Source: JAAYJR01 sp964611525 (GTDB lineage Bacteria; Bacteroidota; Bacteroidia; Bacteroidales; Prolixibacteraceae). From it: 64,000 nucleotides of DNA. A program made the position numbers and the translations under genes. The notes under the pieces are model-generated. The model saw only the letters and a list, made by a program, of their open reading frames with translations. It did not search any database and was not told the DNA's origin. The stretch lies in NCBI GenBank assembly GCA_964611525.1, contig CAZTAL010000101.1:4440-68439 (forward strand). Reading direction: 5' to 3'. Below, one piece after another: positions 9,085 to 17,932 of the stretch. The first letter of the stretch is position 1. Each line of letters begins with the position of its first letter.

Positions 9085-10878
9085 ATGAAAATTGAGAAGA
9101 TTGTTAATACTGCTGTTGGCGAGGCATTGAAAAATTTATACAATGTTGAGCCAGACACTGCCTTAATACAATTACAAAACACACGTAAAGATTTTGAAGG
9201 CGATATTACAGTAGTTGTTTTTTCTTTTCTTAAATTTTCAAGGAAATCACCTGAAAATACTGCCGAAGAGATAGGAGACTTTCTTCACACCAGAGTCAGA
9301 GAAATAGAATCCTTTAATGTAATAAAAGGATTTTTAAATCTTGTAGTTAATGATTCATACTGGATGAAATGCCTGATGGAGGCATATGATGACAAAGATT
9401 ATGGTATAGTGAAGGCTAAAAAAAATGCTGAACTGGCAATGGTTGAATACTCTTCACCAAATACAAATAAACCTTTGCATTTGGGACATATTCGGAATAA
9501 TTTACTCGGCTATGCAATCTCCGAAATATTAAAAGCGAATGGATACAAAGTTGTCAAGACTAATATCGTAAACGACCGTGGTATACATATATGTAAGTCT
9601 ATGTTAGCCTTACAAAAATGGGGCAGAGGCAAGACTCCGGAAAATACGGGTAAGAAAGGGGATCATCTTGTGGGTGAATTATATGTTCAGTTTGAAAAAC
9701 ATTACAGGGCAGAAATAGCAGATCTGACAGCGAAAGGTATTCCACAAAAAAAAGCTGAAAATATCGCACCTTCTATAAAGGAAGCCCGTGAACTTCTCAG
9801 AAAATGGGAAGCAGGTGACAAAGAAACCGTGAAGCTTTGGAAAACAATGAATGAATGGGTTTACAGGGGGTTTGATATTACTTATAAAAAATTGGGAGTC
9901 GATTTCGATAAAATTTATTATGAATCTGATACTTACCTTGAAGGCAAAGAGGAAGTAATGAGAGGTGTGAAAGATGGATTGTTTTATCAGAAAGAAGATG
10001 GATCTGTATGGGCAGATTTGACAGCTGATGGGCTTGATAATAAACTGCTTTTGCGAAGTGACGGAACCTCTGTGTACATGACGCAGGATATAGGAACCGC
10101 CAAGATGCGTTTTAATGACTATCCGATTGATAAAATGATTTATGTTGTCGGAAATGAGCAGAATTATCACTTTCAGGTACTGGCCGTTTTACTTGACAAG
10201 CTTGGGTATAAGTGGGGCAAGGACCTTTACCATTTTTCATATGGAATGGTGGAACTTCCCTCAGGTAAGATGAAATCAAGAGAGGGTAAGGTAGTAGATG
10301 CCGATGATTTAATCGAAGAAATGGTTACCGTTGCCAAAAGAATGTCGCAAGAACTTGGGAAACTGGAAGCCATGACCACTGATGAAGCTGAAAAAAACTA
10401 TGAAATAATTGCTATGGGGGCACTTAAATATTTCATATTGAAGGTAGATCCCAAAAAAAGCATGCTTTTCAATCCTGAAGAATCTATAGATTTTAATGGT
10501 AATACAGGGACATTTATACAGTATACTTTTGCTCGTATACAATCAGTATTCAGAAAAGGTTTTGAAAAAGATATTTTTTTAAACCGTGATTTCAAATTAT
10601 CATCAGTGCTTTCAAAAAAAGAAAAAGATATTTTGAAAAGAGTAACTTTATTCCCTGACGTTGTTAAGGAAGCCGGAACAAATTATAGTCCCGCACTAAT
10701 TGCAAATTACTGTTATGAACTAGTTAAGGAATACAATCAATTTTATCAGGATCATTCCATCCTTAATGAACCGGCTCCGGATAAGCGTAACCTGCGGCTT
10801 ATTCTTTCTGCAACCACAGCTAAGATTTTAAAAACTGGTATGGGATTGCTGGGAATAGAAATGCCGGAGAGAATGTAA
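9085..10878 (+). CDS. argS: Arginine-tRNA ligase
   Basis: Charges tRNA-Arg with arginine (class I aminoacyl-tRNA synthetase, cytoplasm). The 597-residue length is normal. The N-terminal Add1 domain covers about residues 1-100, the HIGH-type motif is PLHLGHIRNN (about 130-139), the KMSKS-equivalent is KMKSREGKV (about 395-403), and the DALR anticodon-binding domain occupies the last 120 residues. It is a single-gene unit followed by a GC-rich hairpin (10886-10902). Confidence 0.98.
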   Translation: MKIEKIVNTAVGEALKNLYNVEPDTALIQLQNTRKDFEGDITVVVFSFLKFSRKSPENTAEEIGDFLHTRVREIESFNVIKGFLNLVVNDSYWMKCLMEAYDDKDYGIVKAKKNAELAMVEYSSPNTNKPLHLGHIRNNLLGYAISEILKANGYKVVKTNIVNDRGIHICKSMLALQKWGRGKTPENTGKKGDHLVGELYVQFEKHYRAEIADLTAKGIPQKKAENIAPSIKEARELLRKWEAGDKETVKLWKTMNEWVYRGFDITYKKLGVDFDKIYYESDTYLEGKEEVMRGVKDGLFYQKEDGSVWADLTADGLDNKLLLRSDGTSVYMTQDIGTAKMRFNDYPIDKMIYVVGNEQNYHFQVLAVLLDKLGYKWGKDLYHFSYGMVELPSGKMKSREGKVVDADDLIEEMVTVAKRMSQELGKLEAMTTDEAEKNYEIIAMGALKYFILKVDPKKSMLFNPEESIDFNGNTGTFIQYTFARIQSVFRKGFEKDIFLNRDFKLSSVLSKKEKDILKRVTLFPDVVKEAGTNYSPALIANYCYELVKEYNQFYQDHSILNEPAPDKRNLRLILSATTAKILKTGMGLLGIEMPERM

Positions 10879-10885
10879 TGAAAAA

Positions 10886-10902
10886 GGGGACAATCAGTCC
10901 CC
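10886..10902 (+). terminator. GC-rich hairpin just after argS, possible terminator
   Basis: Perfect stem GGGGAC / GTCCCC with loop AATCA, starting 8 bases after the argS stop codon. No proper T-run follows on the plus strand, so it may be an mRNA 3'-end stabiliser or a weak terminator. Confidence 0.45.
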
Positions 10903-11013
10903 CTTATGATTTAATGGTTATAAGGAAAAAAGCGCCTTCCTCATTTTGAATATTCTGTTTTTTTCATAAAAGTAACCCTTATCATTGTTTAAAAAAGTTT
11001 GTTAGTAAATTTT

Positions 11014-11051
11014 GCTGACTGCCTTATACATGATTTAAAATGGTCATTTAG
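11014..11051. repeat. Decayed arm related to the 42012-42131 palindrome
   Basis: Shares GCTGACTG, TTAT and then AAAATGGTCATTTA in the same order and almost the same spacing (one base shorter) as 42030-42069. The opposite arm is largely eroded. Confidence 0.5.
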
Positions 11052-11294
11052 GATTAAATTTCATTATCGAAAATATTAGGAGTTCATGATAGTAATTTAG
11101 ATTTGTCAATATTTTTTGAAATATTTTTTATTTTATATAAATTGTATTATATTATTTCCCTAATAATCAGATCATTTTTTTATCACAAAATAGTAAAATA
11201 TTGTAATATAGATCATTGATTGTGTATTTGATAAATTATAACTAAATAGTTTTTACATTTCGAATAAATAATTATAAAATTTTAAATATTACAA

Positions 11295-11332
11295 GGGTTA
11301 CCTTTTTAATCAATACCGAATTCTATAATAGA
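11295..11332 (+). promoter_or_regulatory. Bipartite promoter-like motif before the sigma gene
   Basis: GGGTTACCTTTTTAA (11295-11309), 14 bases, then TATAATAGA (11324-11332), ending 5 bases before the sigma-factor ATG. The same two blocks with a 15-base spacer precede the GG-motif peptide gene (16454-16492). It does not fit the TTTG/TAnnTTTG housekeeping consensus, so an ECF-sigma promoter or activator site is likely, probably autoregulatory. Confidence 0.65.
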
Positions 11333-11337
11333 CTAAC

Positions 11338-11925
11338 ATGAAAAGTTACAGCGATGAACAGATCCTTAAAGGGATCATGCGACATGACAATTTGATTTTA
11401 CAATACATTTACAAACAGTATTATTATAAAATAAACTATTTTGTAAAGAAAAACAGTGGTAATGAGGAAGATGCAAATGATATTTTTCAGGAAGCAATTA
11501 TCATTATATATAGAAAGATAAAAGAAAACGATATAGTATTTAAAACAAGTTCTTTTGAAGGGTATTTATTTTCGGTTTGCCGCTTTTTATGGTTAAAAAC
11601 ACTTCATAAGAGGCGTTTAGAAAAAGAAAAAATTTATGATACCATACCATATCAGGAAGATTTGTATGATGAAAACCTTGTGATGCTGGTTGAAAAAAAT
11701 GAAAAATATGGGTTATATCAAAAACATTTTAGTACCCTTAGTACTGACTGCCAAAAATTGTTGCAATTATTCTTTGAAAAAGTACCATTAAGAGAGATCG
11801 CGAGAATAATGGGCTATAAAGGAGAAAAATATGCAAAAAAGAGGAAGTACAAATGTAAAGAGATCTTGGTAAGTAGAATTAAGCAAGATACAGAATTTAA
11901 AAAAATAATTGAAGATGACTCCTAA
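11338..11925 (+). CDS. ECF-type RNA polymerase sigma factor of the CHAT locus
   Basis: A 195-residue sigma-70 family protein. Region 2 is around residues 20-90 (NEEDANDIFQEAIIIIYRKIKEND, FEGYLFSVCRFLW) and the region 4 helix-turn-helix about 130-185 (STDCQKLLQLFFEKVPLREIARIMGYKGEKYAKKRKYKCKEIL). The N-terminus MKSYSDEQILKGI is typical of a Bacteroidota ECF group, which supports this ATG even though the TATAAT-like box ends only 5 bases upstream; the mRNA may be almost leaderless. It overlaps the next gene by 11 bases, so the two are co-translated. Together with the shared motif at 16454 this suggests that it controls itself and the downstream peptide gene. Confidence 0.95.
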   Translation: MKSYSDEQILKGIMRHDNLILQYIYKQYYYKINYFVKKNSGNEEDANDIFQEAIIIIYRKIKENDIVFKTSSFEGYLFSVCRFLWLKTLHKRRLEKEKIYDTIPYQEDLYDENLVMLVEKNEKYGLYQKHFSTLSTDCQKLLQLFFEKVPLREIARIMGYKGEKYAKKRKYKCKEILVSRIKQDTEFKKIIEDDS

Positions 11926-13396
11926 AATTAAATTAATCGAATTGATCGATGAGTATTTAGAAGAAAGACTCACCGAACAAGAAAAGTTAGAATTTGAAGA
12001 TGAATTAAGACGAAACGAGGAACTAAAAGATGAGGTGAAAATGGAAAGAGAGATTCAAAATGCAATACTCGAAAAAGACGTTTTAAATTTGCGCAATAAG
12101 ATTAGTGAGGTTACAAAATCCAAACAAAATGCAAGTTTTGAACTTTTTGAAGGTTTTGTAAATATCGGGCAGCTAAATCTCGACATACCTTCCGGTGAGC
12201 TGCTGGAATTTTATGATTCTCTCCCTAAAGCTCATATTTACCAACATAGTCTAATCTCAAATGAAAATATTCATGAGTTTTACAGGGAACAAATTCTTTT
12301 TGAATCAAAAGAAGATGCTGATGCAGAAGATTTCGATGATCTTGAATTTCCTGGTCTTGAAGAGGCAATTCAAGAAAAGGATATCATGGACCTGCGTAAT
12401 ACTCTGGAAAAAGTTTCGGAATTGGTTAAATTGCCTTATTCTTCGGAAGAAATTGAAAAGTATAATACGGGTGAATTAAGTAAAAATGAAATGGAAAAAT
12501 TTGAAAAAGAACTTGCCATTAACAGTTCATTACGACAGGAAGTTGAGATATACAGGGAGATAGATAAAGCACTCGGGGAGCTTGATATATCAAAACTCAG
12601 GAACAGATTATCCGGTCTCGTGAAAACGGAAACTTCATGGAATGTTAGTGCAAAAGATATCGAAGATTTTATAGATGGAGAGCTAGAAGGAAAAGTACTG
12701 GATGAATTCAGGGCAGAGTATGAAAAAAATACTGACCTCAAGGCGGAAGTTTCACTGCGTGTTAATGTAAATAAAGCAATAGGGGAGAAAGATGTCATTA
12801 GCTTGTCTGGGAAACTTCGGGAAATGAAAAAGGATATCAGTAAAAAGGATACGAAATCGATTATTCCGGATGAAAATAGAAATAAATTGCACTGGTGGAG
12901 GGCAGGTGTTGCCGTTGCAGTTATACTTTTTGTTGTTTCAGGACTTTTCCGGAATGATTTTGTTTCTATCGACAAAACATACGACTATTTTTATCAGTCC
13001 CCTGAATGGTCGCCTCAGAGGTCTGCCTCATCCGATTTAAGCTATTTATATGAGGCAAATAAATATTATTCCAATGGGGAATACTTGAAGGCTATAAAAT
13101 TGTATGACAAGGCTATAAAGGAATATAAGGAAAATGCTGTTTACCATTTTTATAAGGCTGCCAGTCTCCAGAATATGGAAAAATTCAGTGAAGCTGTACC
13201 GGAATATACCAAGGTAATAAATAATGCTGATAATATCTTTGTAGAGGAAGCTGAATGGAATAAAAGTTTATGCTACCTTAAGCTTAACAATAAAGATATG
13301 GCACGGGACCTGCTTAAAGGAATAATAAAAAGAAACGGATATTATGCAAGCGATGCAAGGGCAGTGCTAAGAAGACTTAAATATACATTAAAATAA
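11915..13396 (+). CDS. Membrane anti-sigma-like protein with repeated modules and TPR tail
   Basis: A 493-residue protein starting at the ATG at 11915 (a TTG lies two codons upstream). The cytoplasmic part carries a repeated about 55-residue helical module resembling zf-HC2-like anti-sigma domains without zinc ligands: about residues 10-64, 177-233 and 248-303, with the tail of a decayed fourth at 147-165. Each ends in a pattern like AI.EKD..LR.KL. A single membrane helix lies at about 327-345 and a periplasmic TPR region at about 365-490 (YYSNGEYLKAIKLYDKAI and similar). It overlaps the sigma gene, the usual arrangement for an anti-sigma factor. Inferred role: hold the sigma factor at the membrane and release it on a periplasmic protein signal. 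Confidence 0.85.
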   Translation: MTPKIKLIELIDEYLEERLTEQEKLEFEDELRRNEELKDEVKMEREIQNAILEKDVLNLRNKISEVTKSKQNASFELFEGFVNIGQLNLDIPSGELLEFYDSLPKAHIYQHSLISNENIHEFYREQILFESKEDADAEDFDDLEFPGLEEAIQEKDIMDLRNTLEKVSELVKLPYSSEEIEKYNTGELSKNEMEKFEKELAINSSLRQEVEIYREIDKALGELDISKLRNRLSGLVKTETSWNVSAKDIEDFIDGELEGKVLDEFRAEYEKNTDLKAEVSLRVNVNKAIGEKDVISLSGKLREMKKDISKKDTKSIIPDENRNKLHWWRAGVAVAVILFVVSGLFRNDFVSIDKTYDYFYQSPEWSPQRSASSDLSYLYEANKYYSNGEYLKAIKLYDKAIKEYKENAVYHFYKAASLQNMEKFSEAVPEYTKVINNADNIFVEEAEWNKSLCYLKLNNKDMARDLLKGIIKRNGYYASDARAVLRRLKYTLK

Positions 13397-13519
13397 ATTA
13401 GTTTTTTTATACCTGGAAAAATATACACATTCTAAATCGTTCATTGTCATTTTTTAATTTTTTCAGCATATAAAACGCACTTGAAAAATTACACATTCTA
13501 ATTTCTATGTCATTTACCC

Positions 13520-16396
13520 TTAGGGTGAAAAATATCTTTCTTCTTTAGCAAGATTATCTTTTGAGCTCTTTTTTAATCTGATAAGCTGGTCTGTTATAAT
13601 TGCCATGATGACTATTACCAGAAGTATAAAGAAGTAAAAATCATAACTTATAAACAATGGTGATGAGTTGCCAATACTTACATAACTCAGCCAGTAATGA
13701 GGGTGCGCCATGCGTGAATTAGCATTTTCCAGGTATTCTATTTTAGCTAATCGTAATGCAACATCAGTATGTTTTCCTTTTTTAAGATTCCTGTAAAATG
13801 ATGTCATGATTTGGGTACCGGCGTTATCTTCTACTTCCCATAAAGTCATAATAATTGAAGGACATCCGGCATAAATAAATCCCCTGGCAAGACTCATAAC
13901 ACCTTCCCCTTTTCTTAAAATACCGCTACCTGTATTGCATGCACTGAGAACGGCGAGGCGGGAGTTAAGGTCAAGATTATATATATCTGCTGTATTTAAC
14001 CATCCGTCATTTTCACGGGATACTCCTATATTCTGGCTAAAAGCAAATCTGGAGAAAGCCGGCAGTGAATCGTTTATAAAAGCATGCATTGCAAGATGAA
14101 GTATATCATAATCTTCATAATTATTTCTAAAGTTCATTTCTGTTGCTTCTTTTCCTTTAAACACATCTGTCTTTATTTCCTGTGATATCAAGTCTACCTC
14201 ATCCTGTATGCCGGGTAAAGGCTTGAGCATTAATTTCCCCTGTTCAAAGGTAACAGTATCTGACTTATAATCAGGGGCGAATGCTAATAAACGGTTTTTT
14301 GAATTTCTTGTCAAACGATTATAGTTGATAAGCAGGTTCGCTGAATAGGCATAATTAATAGTGTTTTTTCTTATTAAATAAGGAAGACGCTGAAATTGTA
14401 TAAATCCGCTAGTGTCAGGGATTTCCGTAAGCAGTACATCGAAAGGAATATAACTGAGCTTACCGTCAGGTATGATAGTCAATTTTTTATTGATAATGCC
14501 ATTTTCAAAAGGTTTAATGAGGTCTTTATATAAATTATGCGCTGCTATACAAAAATCTTTTGACTGTTTATTTTTTGTAAACATAAATTCAGTATTGGAT
14601 AAAAAACGAAATGTTTTTTCCAACGATTTTAAAAATGTAGGGCTGATATCTAATTTTTTAAATTCTACACATCCTTTGCAGATGCAGAAAGAATAAAGTT
14701 CGGGAACAGAGTCATTTTCATTTAAAACATATTCAATAATTACTTCATTATTTCTGAGACTGTTCTGTATATTGACAATGTGAACCGCTGTATTTGAGTA
14801 CTTTAGACTATAATAACCCGTGTAGTTGTTTTCCATGTAATAATTTAGCTCGTCCCTTTGTTTCTTTAACCGGAAGATAATAGAATCAATACGGTTTATT
14901 TCGGCAGGATCAGCATTATTCGATTTGTGCAGGTTATATAATTTTTCACTGTTACTGGTAATACTGTAATTAAGTGTTTTTCCCAGGTTCATCAGACTAT
15001 CCGGAATAAGACTACTTTCCTTCGCCAACTGGTCAGTAAGTTTATCAAAAATAGAGCTTGCTTTCTGTCGTTCTGCATTTTGAAAAGCAAATTCGATTAT
15101 ATGATGTTCTCTTTTTATCATATAAGCTTTATATGCAGTCTGGATTATTTTGCTAAAAGTTGTTTCTTCTAATTCGCTTAGTTGAATTTTGCTATCTTCT
15201 GAATAAATATCCTTACGGGCCTTTTGTATAAGATTTGAGGTTATTTTATAATAATCAAGTGCTTTGTAAATTGATTCGGAATACCGCTCTTTCATATCTT
15301 CCTTATACAGTTCCGACATAATGACATATGTGTCGGCAATTAATTTGAAAAAATCAAGACTTTGCGTTTGTGAAATACAATTGTATGTTCCAGCTTTTCC
15401 TTCGGAAAGATTAGTTAAATTAAAATTAAGAGCTTCCAATCCTTTCTTATAATATTCAATGGCATTTGATAAATTTTCTGATTTTTGTTCCCTGAAGGCA
15501 TCAATATTTTTAGTTTCAACATTAATATTTTCGTAGTAAATACCCATAGTCTTATAATATAGAGCCAGATTTAACCCTTCTTTAATATTTTTTTCGATGA
15601 AGATATCATAAGCTTTTTCCATTACCTCCTCAGCCTCTCGAAACCGGCTGTCTGAAATTAAGAATTTGGCAAAATTAAGGTACTGGAATGCTACATTTAT
15701 ATCTGACTTTGAATATAATTTCTTAGCAAATTCAATAGCACTATTATAACTTTTATATGCACCATCAATGTCATTAAGTTCTTGTAAAACAGCTGATTTA
15801 AGATTAAAAAAATACAATTTCGTTTCCATCCCTGCATGGGAATAATAATTATTGATTATTTCCAGCGCCTTTTTATTATTATGAAGTTCATAGTGAATAT
15901 TTGCAATACTGTAATATATATCGGCAATCCATTCATAATTCATCTCTTCCTGTCTCATTATGTCAGCAGCCCTTTGATAATATTCGAGGGCTACCACATA
16001 ACTAAATTTATTATAATAAACATTTCCGATATTATTGTACAATCTTGCTATGGCCAGTTCATAACCCTCAGGAGCTGCTAAATACGAATGCTCAACAAGT
16101 AAGAAATGTTTAATTGCATTGTCAAACTGACCTATAGTTCTGTATGTAATTCCTAATGCATTATTAATTTTTCGTAAATTAGGATGATTATTATCTAAAA
16201 TCTGTTTAGCTATTTCATATGAGTACCTAAAAGAATCAAGCGCTTCAGGGTAAAATCCGGAAGCATACCTCTCCATTGCTGCATTATAATAATTTTCCAT
16301 CAGGATACTATCTTTTGTAAAATCCTGATTATTAGCCTTTAATACGCAAGATGAAATAATTATTATTAATATTGTTATATGAAAAAATCGGTTCAT
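13520..16396 (-). CDS. TPR-CHAT domain protein (caspase-like protease), membrane-anchored
   Basis: A 958-residue protein with an N-terminal signal segment (about residues 4-22), many tetratricopeptide repeats (about 30-400), a helical linker, and a C-terminal CHAT domain (about 640-900) of the caspase/separase clan. The catalytic dyad is intact: His771 in HLAMHAF and Cys820 in LSACNTGSG. A transmembrane helix at about 919-938 leaves a short basic tail, so the CHAT domain is probably periplasmic. It faces the sigma/anti-sigma pair tail to tail (123 bases apart) and is divergent from the GG-motif peptide gene. CHAT proteins of known function cleave specific partner proteins (Craspase TPR-CHAT cuts Csx30); here the partner is unknown. 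Inferred candidates are the peptide or the anti-sigma protein. Confidence 0.92.
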   Translation of the reverse strand: MNRFFHITILIIIISSCVLKANNQDFTKDSILMENYYNAAMERYASGFYPEALDSFRYSYEIAKQILDNNHPNLRKINNALGITYRTIGQFDNAIKHFLLVEHSYLAAPEGYELAIARLYNNIGNVYYNKFSYVVALEYYQRAADIMRQEEMNYEWIADIYYSIANIHYELHNNKKALEIINNYYSHAGMETKLYFFNLKSAVLQELNDIDGAYKSYNSAIEFAKKLYSKSDINVAFQYLNFAKFLISDSRFREAEEVMEKAYDIFIEKNIKEGLNLALYYKTMGIYYENINVETKNIDAFREQKSENLSNAIEYYKKGLEALNFNLTNLSEGKAGTYNCISQTQSLDFFKLIADTYVIMSELYKEDMKERYSESIYKALDYYKITSNLIQKARKDIYSEDSKIQLSELEETTFSKIIQTAYKAYMIKREHHIIEFAFQNAERQKASSIFDKLTDQLAKESSLIPDSLMNLGKTLNYSITSNSEKLYNLHKSNNADPAEINRIDSIIFRLKKQRDELNYYMENNYTGYYSLKYSNTAVHIVNIQNSLRNNEVIIEYVLNENDSVPELYSFCICKGCVEFKKLDISPTFLKSLEKTFRFLSNTEFMFTKNKQSKDFCIAAHNLYKDLIKPFENGIINKKLTIIPDGKLSYIPFDVLLTEIPDTSGFIQFQRLPYLIRKNTINYAYSANLLINYNRLTRNSKNRLLAFAPDYKSDTVTFEQGKLMLKPLPGIQDEVDLISQEIKTDVFKGKEATEMNFRNNYEDYDILHLAMHAFINDSLPAFSRFAFSQNIGVSRENDGWLNTADIYNLDLNSRLAVLSACNTGSGILRKGEGVMSLARGFIYAGCPSIIMTLWEVEDNAGTQIMTSFYRNLKKGKHTDVALRLAKIEYLENANSRMAHPHYWLSYVSIGNSSPLFISYDFYFFILLVIVIMAIITDQLIRLKKSSKDNLAKEERYFSP

Positions 16397-16453
16397 TATA
16401 GATTATTAATAGTAATACAAAATAAGAATATTTAAATATTTTTTCCAATTCAT

Positions 16454-16492
16454 GGGTTACCTTTTTAAACTTTTTGGAATAAGTATAATAGA
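16454..16492 (+). promoter_or_regulatory. Bipartite promoter-like motif before the GG-motif peptide gene
   Basis: GGGTTACCTTTTTAA (16454-16468), 15 bases, then TATAATAGA (16484-16492); 24 of 24 motif positions match the site at 11295-11332. It would give a 5' leader of about 35-40 bases before the ATG at 16534. Confidence 0.65.
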
Positions 16493-16533
16493 GTGTGTAT
16501 TTTTTTAAGTATAAAGAATTAATTTATTTAAAA

Positions 16534-16683
16534 ATGAAAAAATTTTTTAAAAACAGAGAATTAGAGAGAAATTTTGCAGGTTTTGAAGTTTTGATTTCTG
16601 ACGAATTATTGCAAGTTCGTGGAGGTGGAGACAGCAGACCTGAAACTAAACCACTGGATTTTTTTGACTTGGAGAAAACATAA
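16534..16683 (+). CDS. Small peptide with Gly-Gly-Gly motif (precursor-like)
   Basis: A 49-residue product beginning MKKFFKNRELERNF. The first 33 residues form a charged, amphipathic leader-like segment ending in ISDELLQVRGGG; the last 14-16 residues after the glycines (DSRPETKPLDFF, then an acidic end) are short and lack Cys. This matches the general shape of Bacteroidota GG-leader natural-product or bacteriocin precursors, although no maturation or export genes are nearby. I start at the ATG at 16534; an in-frame GTG at 16495 would overlap the promoter motif. The shared motif with the sigma gene and the divergent CHAT protease suggest a substrate or signal role. No named family recognised. 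Confidence 0.7.
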   Translation: MKKFFKNRELERNFAGFEVLISDELLQVRGGGDSRPETKPLDFFDLEKT

Positions 16684-16723
16684 TATCAGGCACAAAGAAT
16701 TCATCCGTAATTTAAAGTTAACA

Positions 16724-17932
16724 TTATACTGATTTAGTATCAATTAAAGTGTTTTTTCTTTTTCCTTCAAAGAGAGGGAAATAGGAAAAGGTGCATTTTA
16801 TTGCACCATTATAAAGGGTTATTTTCTTTCCATGTTTTAGTCCTATATATTTTAAATATTCCCCTGATGTCGTTAATACCCATGCTGAATTGCCTGCAAA
16901 TTGGTGCTTAAGGGTACTTCCAATCGTGCTGTATATCTCTTTTAAATTTTGATATTTTAACCTCTCGCCGTAGGGGGGATTAATTATAATAACAGCATCT
17001 GATGTGTTCGTTTGCAAATCTTTTATGTTGCACGATTTGAAATTAATAGTTGAATAAACTCCTGCGCGACGGGCATTTGTTTGAGCTCTCAGTAAGCTTT
17101 TCTGAGATATATCCGAGGCATATATTTTATTTGAAAATGGTTTTGACATTGGCCTTTTTTTAACTTTTTCAAAAAGAATTTTGTCAAAATCAGGCCAGTT
17201 TTCAAATGCGAATTTTTTTCTGAATTTTCCGGGGGGAATATTTTTGGCAATCATCGCAGCTTCAATTGGAAGAGTTCCTGATCCACACATGGGATCAATG
17301 AAATCGCTGCTTCCTTTCCACCCCGACAATAATATCATTCCTGCTGCTAAAACCTCACTTAAAGGAGCATCGCCTCCGGTAATACGGTAACCTCTTTTGT
17401 GAAGTGATTCTCCGGAACTGTCCATCGATAAAATACAAGTATTTTTATTGATATATACATTGATGAATATCTCGGGATGAGTAGCATCTACATTTGGCCT
17501 TCCCCCTCTCTTTTCACGGAAACTGTCGGCAACAGCATCTTTAACCTTTAGTGAGGCATACATTGAATTCCTGAATTCTTTTGAATGAACCACTGTGCTG
17601 TTCACAATAAAATTTTGATTTGTGTTCATATATTCGGGCCAGTTAACAGATTTACATTCCAGATAAAACTGATCGACATCCCTAAAGTGAAAGGCAGCTA
17701 TTTCTTTCAGTATTCTCAGGGCAGTACGTAGATAATAATTTGCTCTGTATATAATTTCAAGATCACCGGTAAATGATATTGCACGGCGGCCTTCTTTGAT
17801 ATTCTTTCCACCGATATTTTGAATTTCACGGACAAGTACCGGTTCCAGACCGGCATATGTTTTTGCAGTTAAATTATATTTTCCCTTATTGTTGGTATTA
17901 TTTCGCTTAGCAGGCATATGTGAGCTATTCAT
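16724..17932 (-). CDS. THUMP-domain class I SAM-dependent RNA methyltransferase (RlmL-like)
   Basis: A 402-residue enzyme with an N-terminal THUMP RNA-binding domain (about residues 20-165) and a UPF0020-type methyltransferase domain (about 170-395). The SAM-binding segment is DPMCGSGTLPIEAA and the catalytic N-type motif INPPYGERL. These features match the N-terminal methyltransferase of RlmL (23S rRNA m2G2445); the exact target base is inferred. The start overlaps the serine acetyltransferase stop by 4 bases (ATGA), so the two are translationally coupled. Confidence 0.92.
   Translation of the reverse strand: MNSSHMPAKRNNTNNKGKYNLTAKTYAGLEPVLVREIQNIGGKNIKEGRRAISFTGDLEIIYRANYYLRTALRILKEIAAFHFRDVDQFYLECKSVNWPEYMNTNQNFIVNSTVVHSKEFRNSMYASLKVKDAVADSFREKRGGRPNVDATHPEIFINVYINKNTCILSMDSSGESLHKRGYRITGGDAPLSEVLAAGMILLSGWKGSSDFIDPMCGSGTLPIEAAMIAKNIPPGKFRKKFAFENWPDFDKILFEKVKKRPMSKPFSNKIYASDISQKSLLRAQTNARRAGVYSTINFKSCNIKDLQTNTSDAVIIINPPYGERLKYQNLKEIYSTIGSTLKHQFAGNSAWVLTTSGEYLKYIGLKHGKKITLYNGAIKCTFSYFPLFEGKRKNTLIDTKSV

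Larger units (their letters stand above)
10879..11337. other. Intergenic region upstream of the CHAT-associated sigma gene
   Basis: This 459-base stretch holds the argS hairpin, a decayed copy of a palindromic repeat arm (11014-11051, about 40 bases resembling 42030-42069), then about 200 bases of very AT-rich sequence, and ends in the GGGTTACC/TATAATAGA promoter-like motif described separately. No ORF is seen. Confidence 0.6.
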
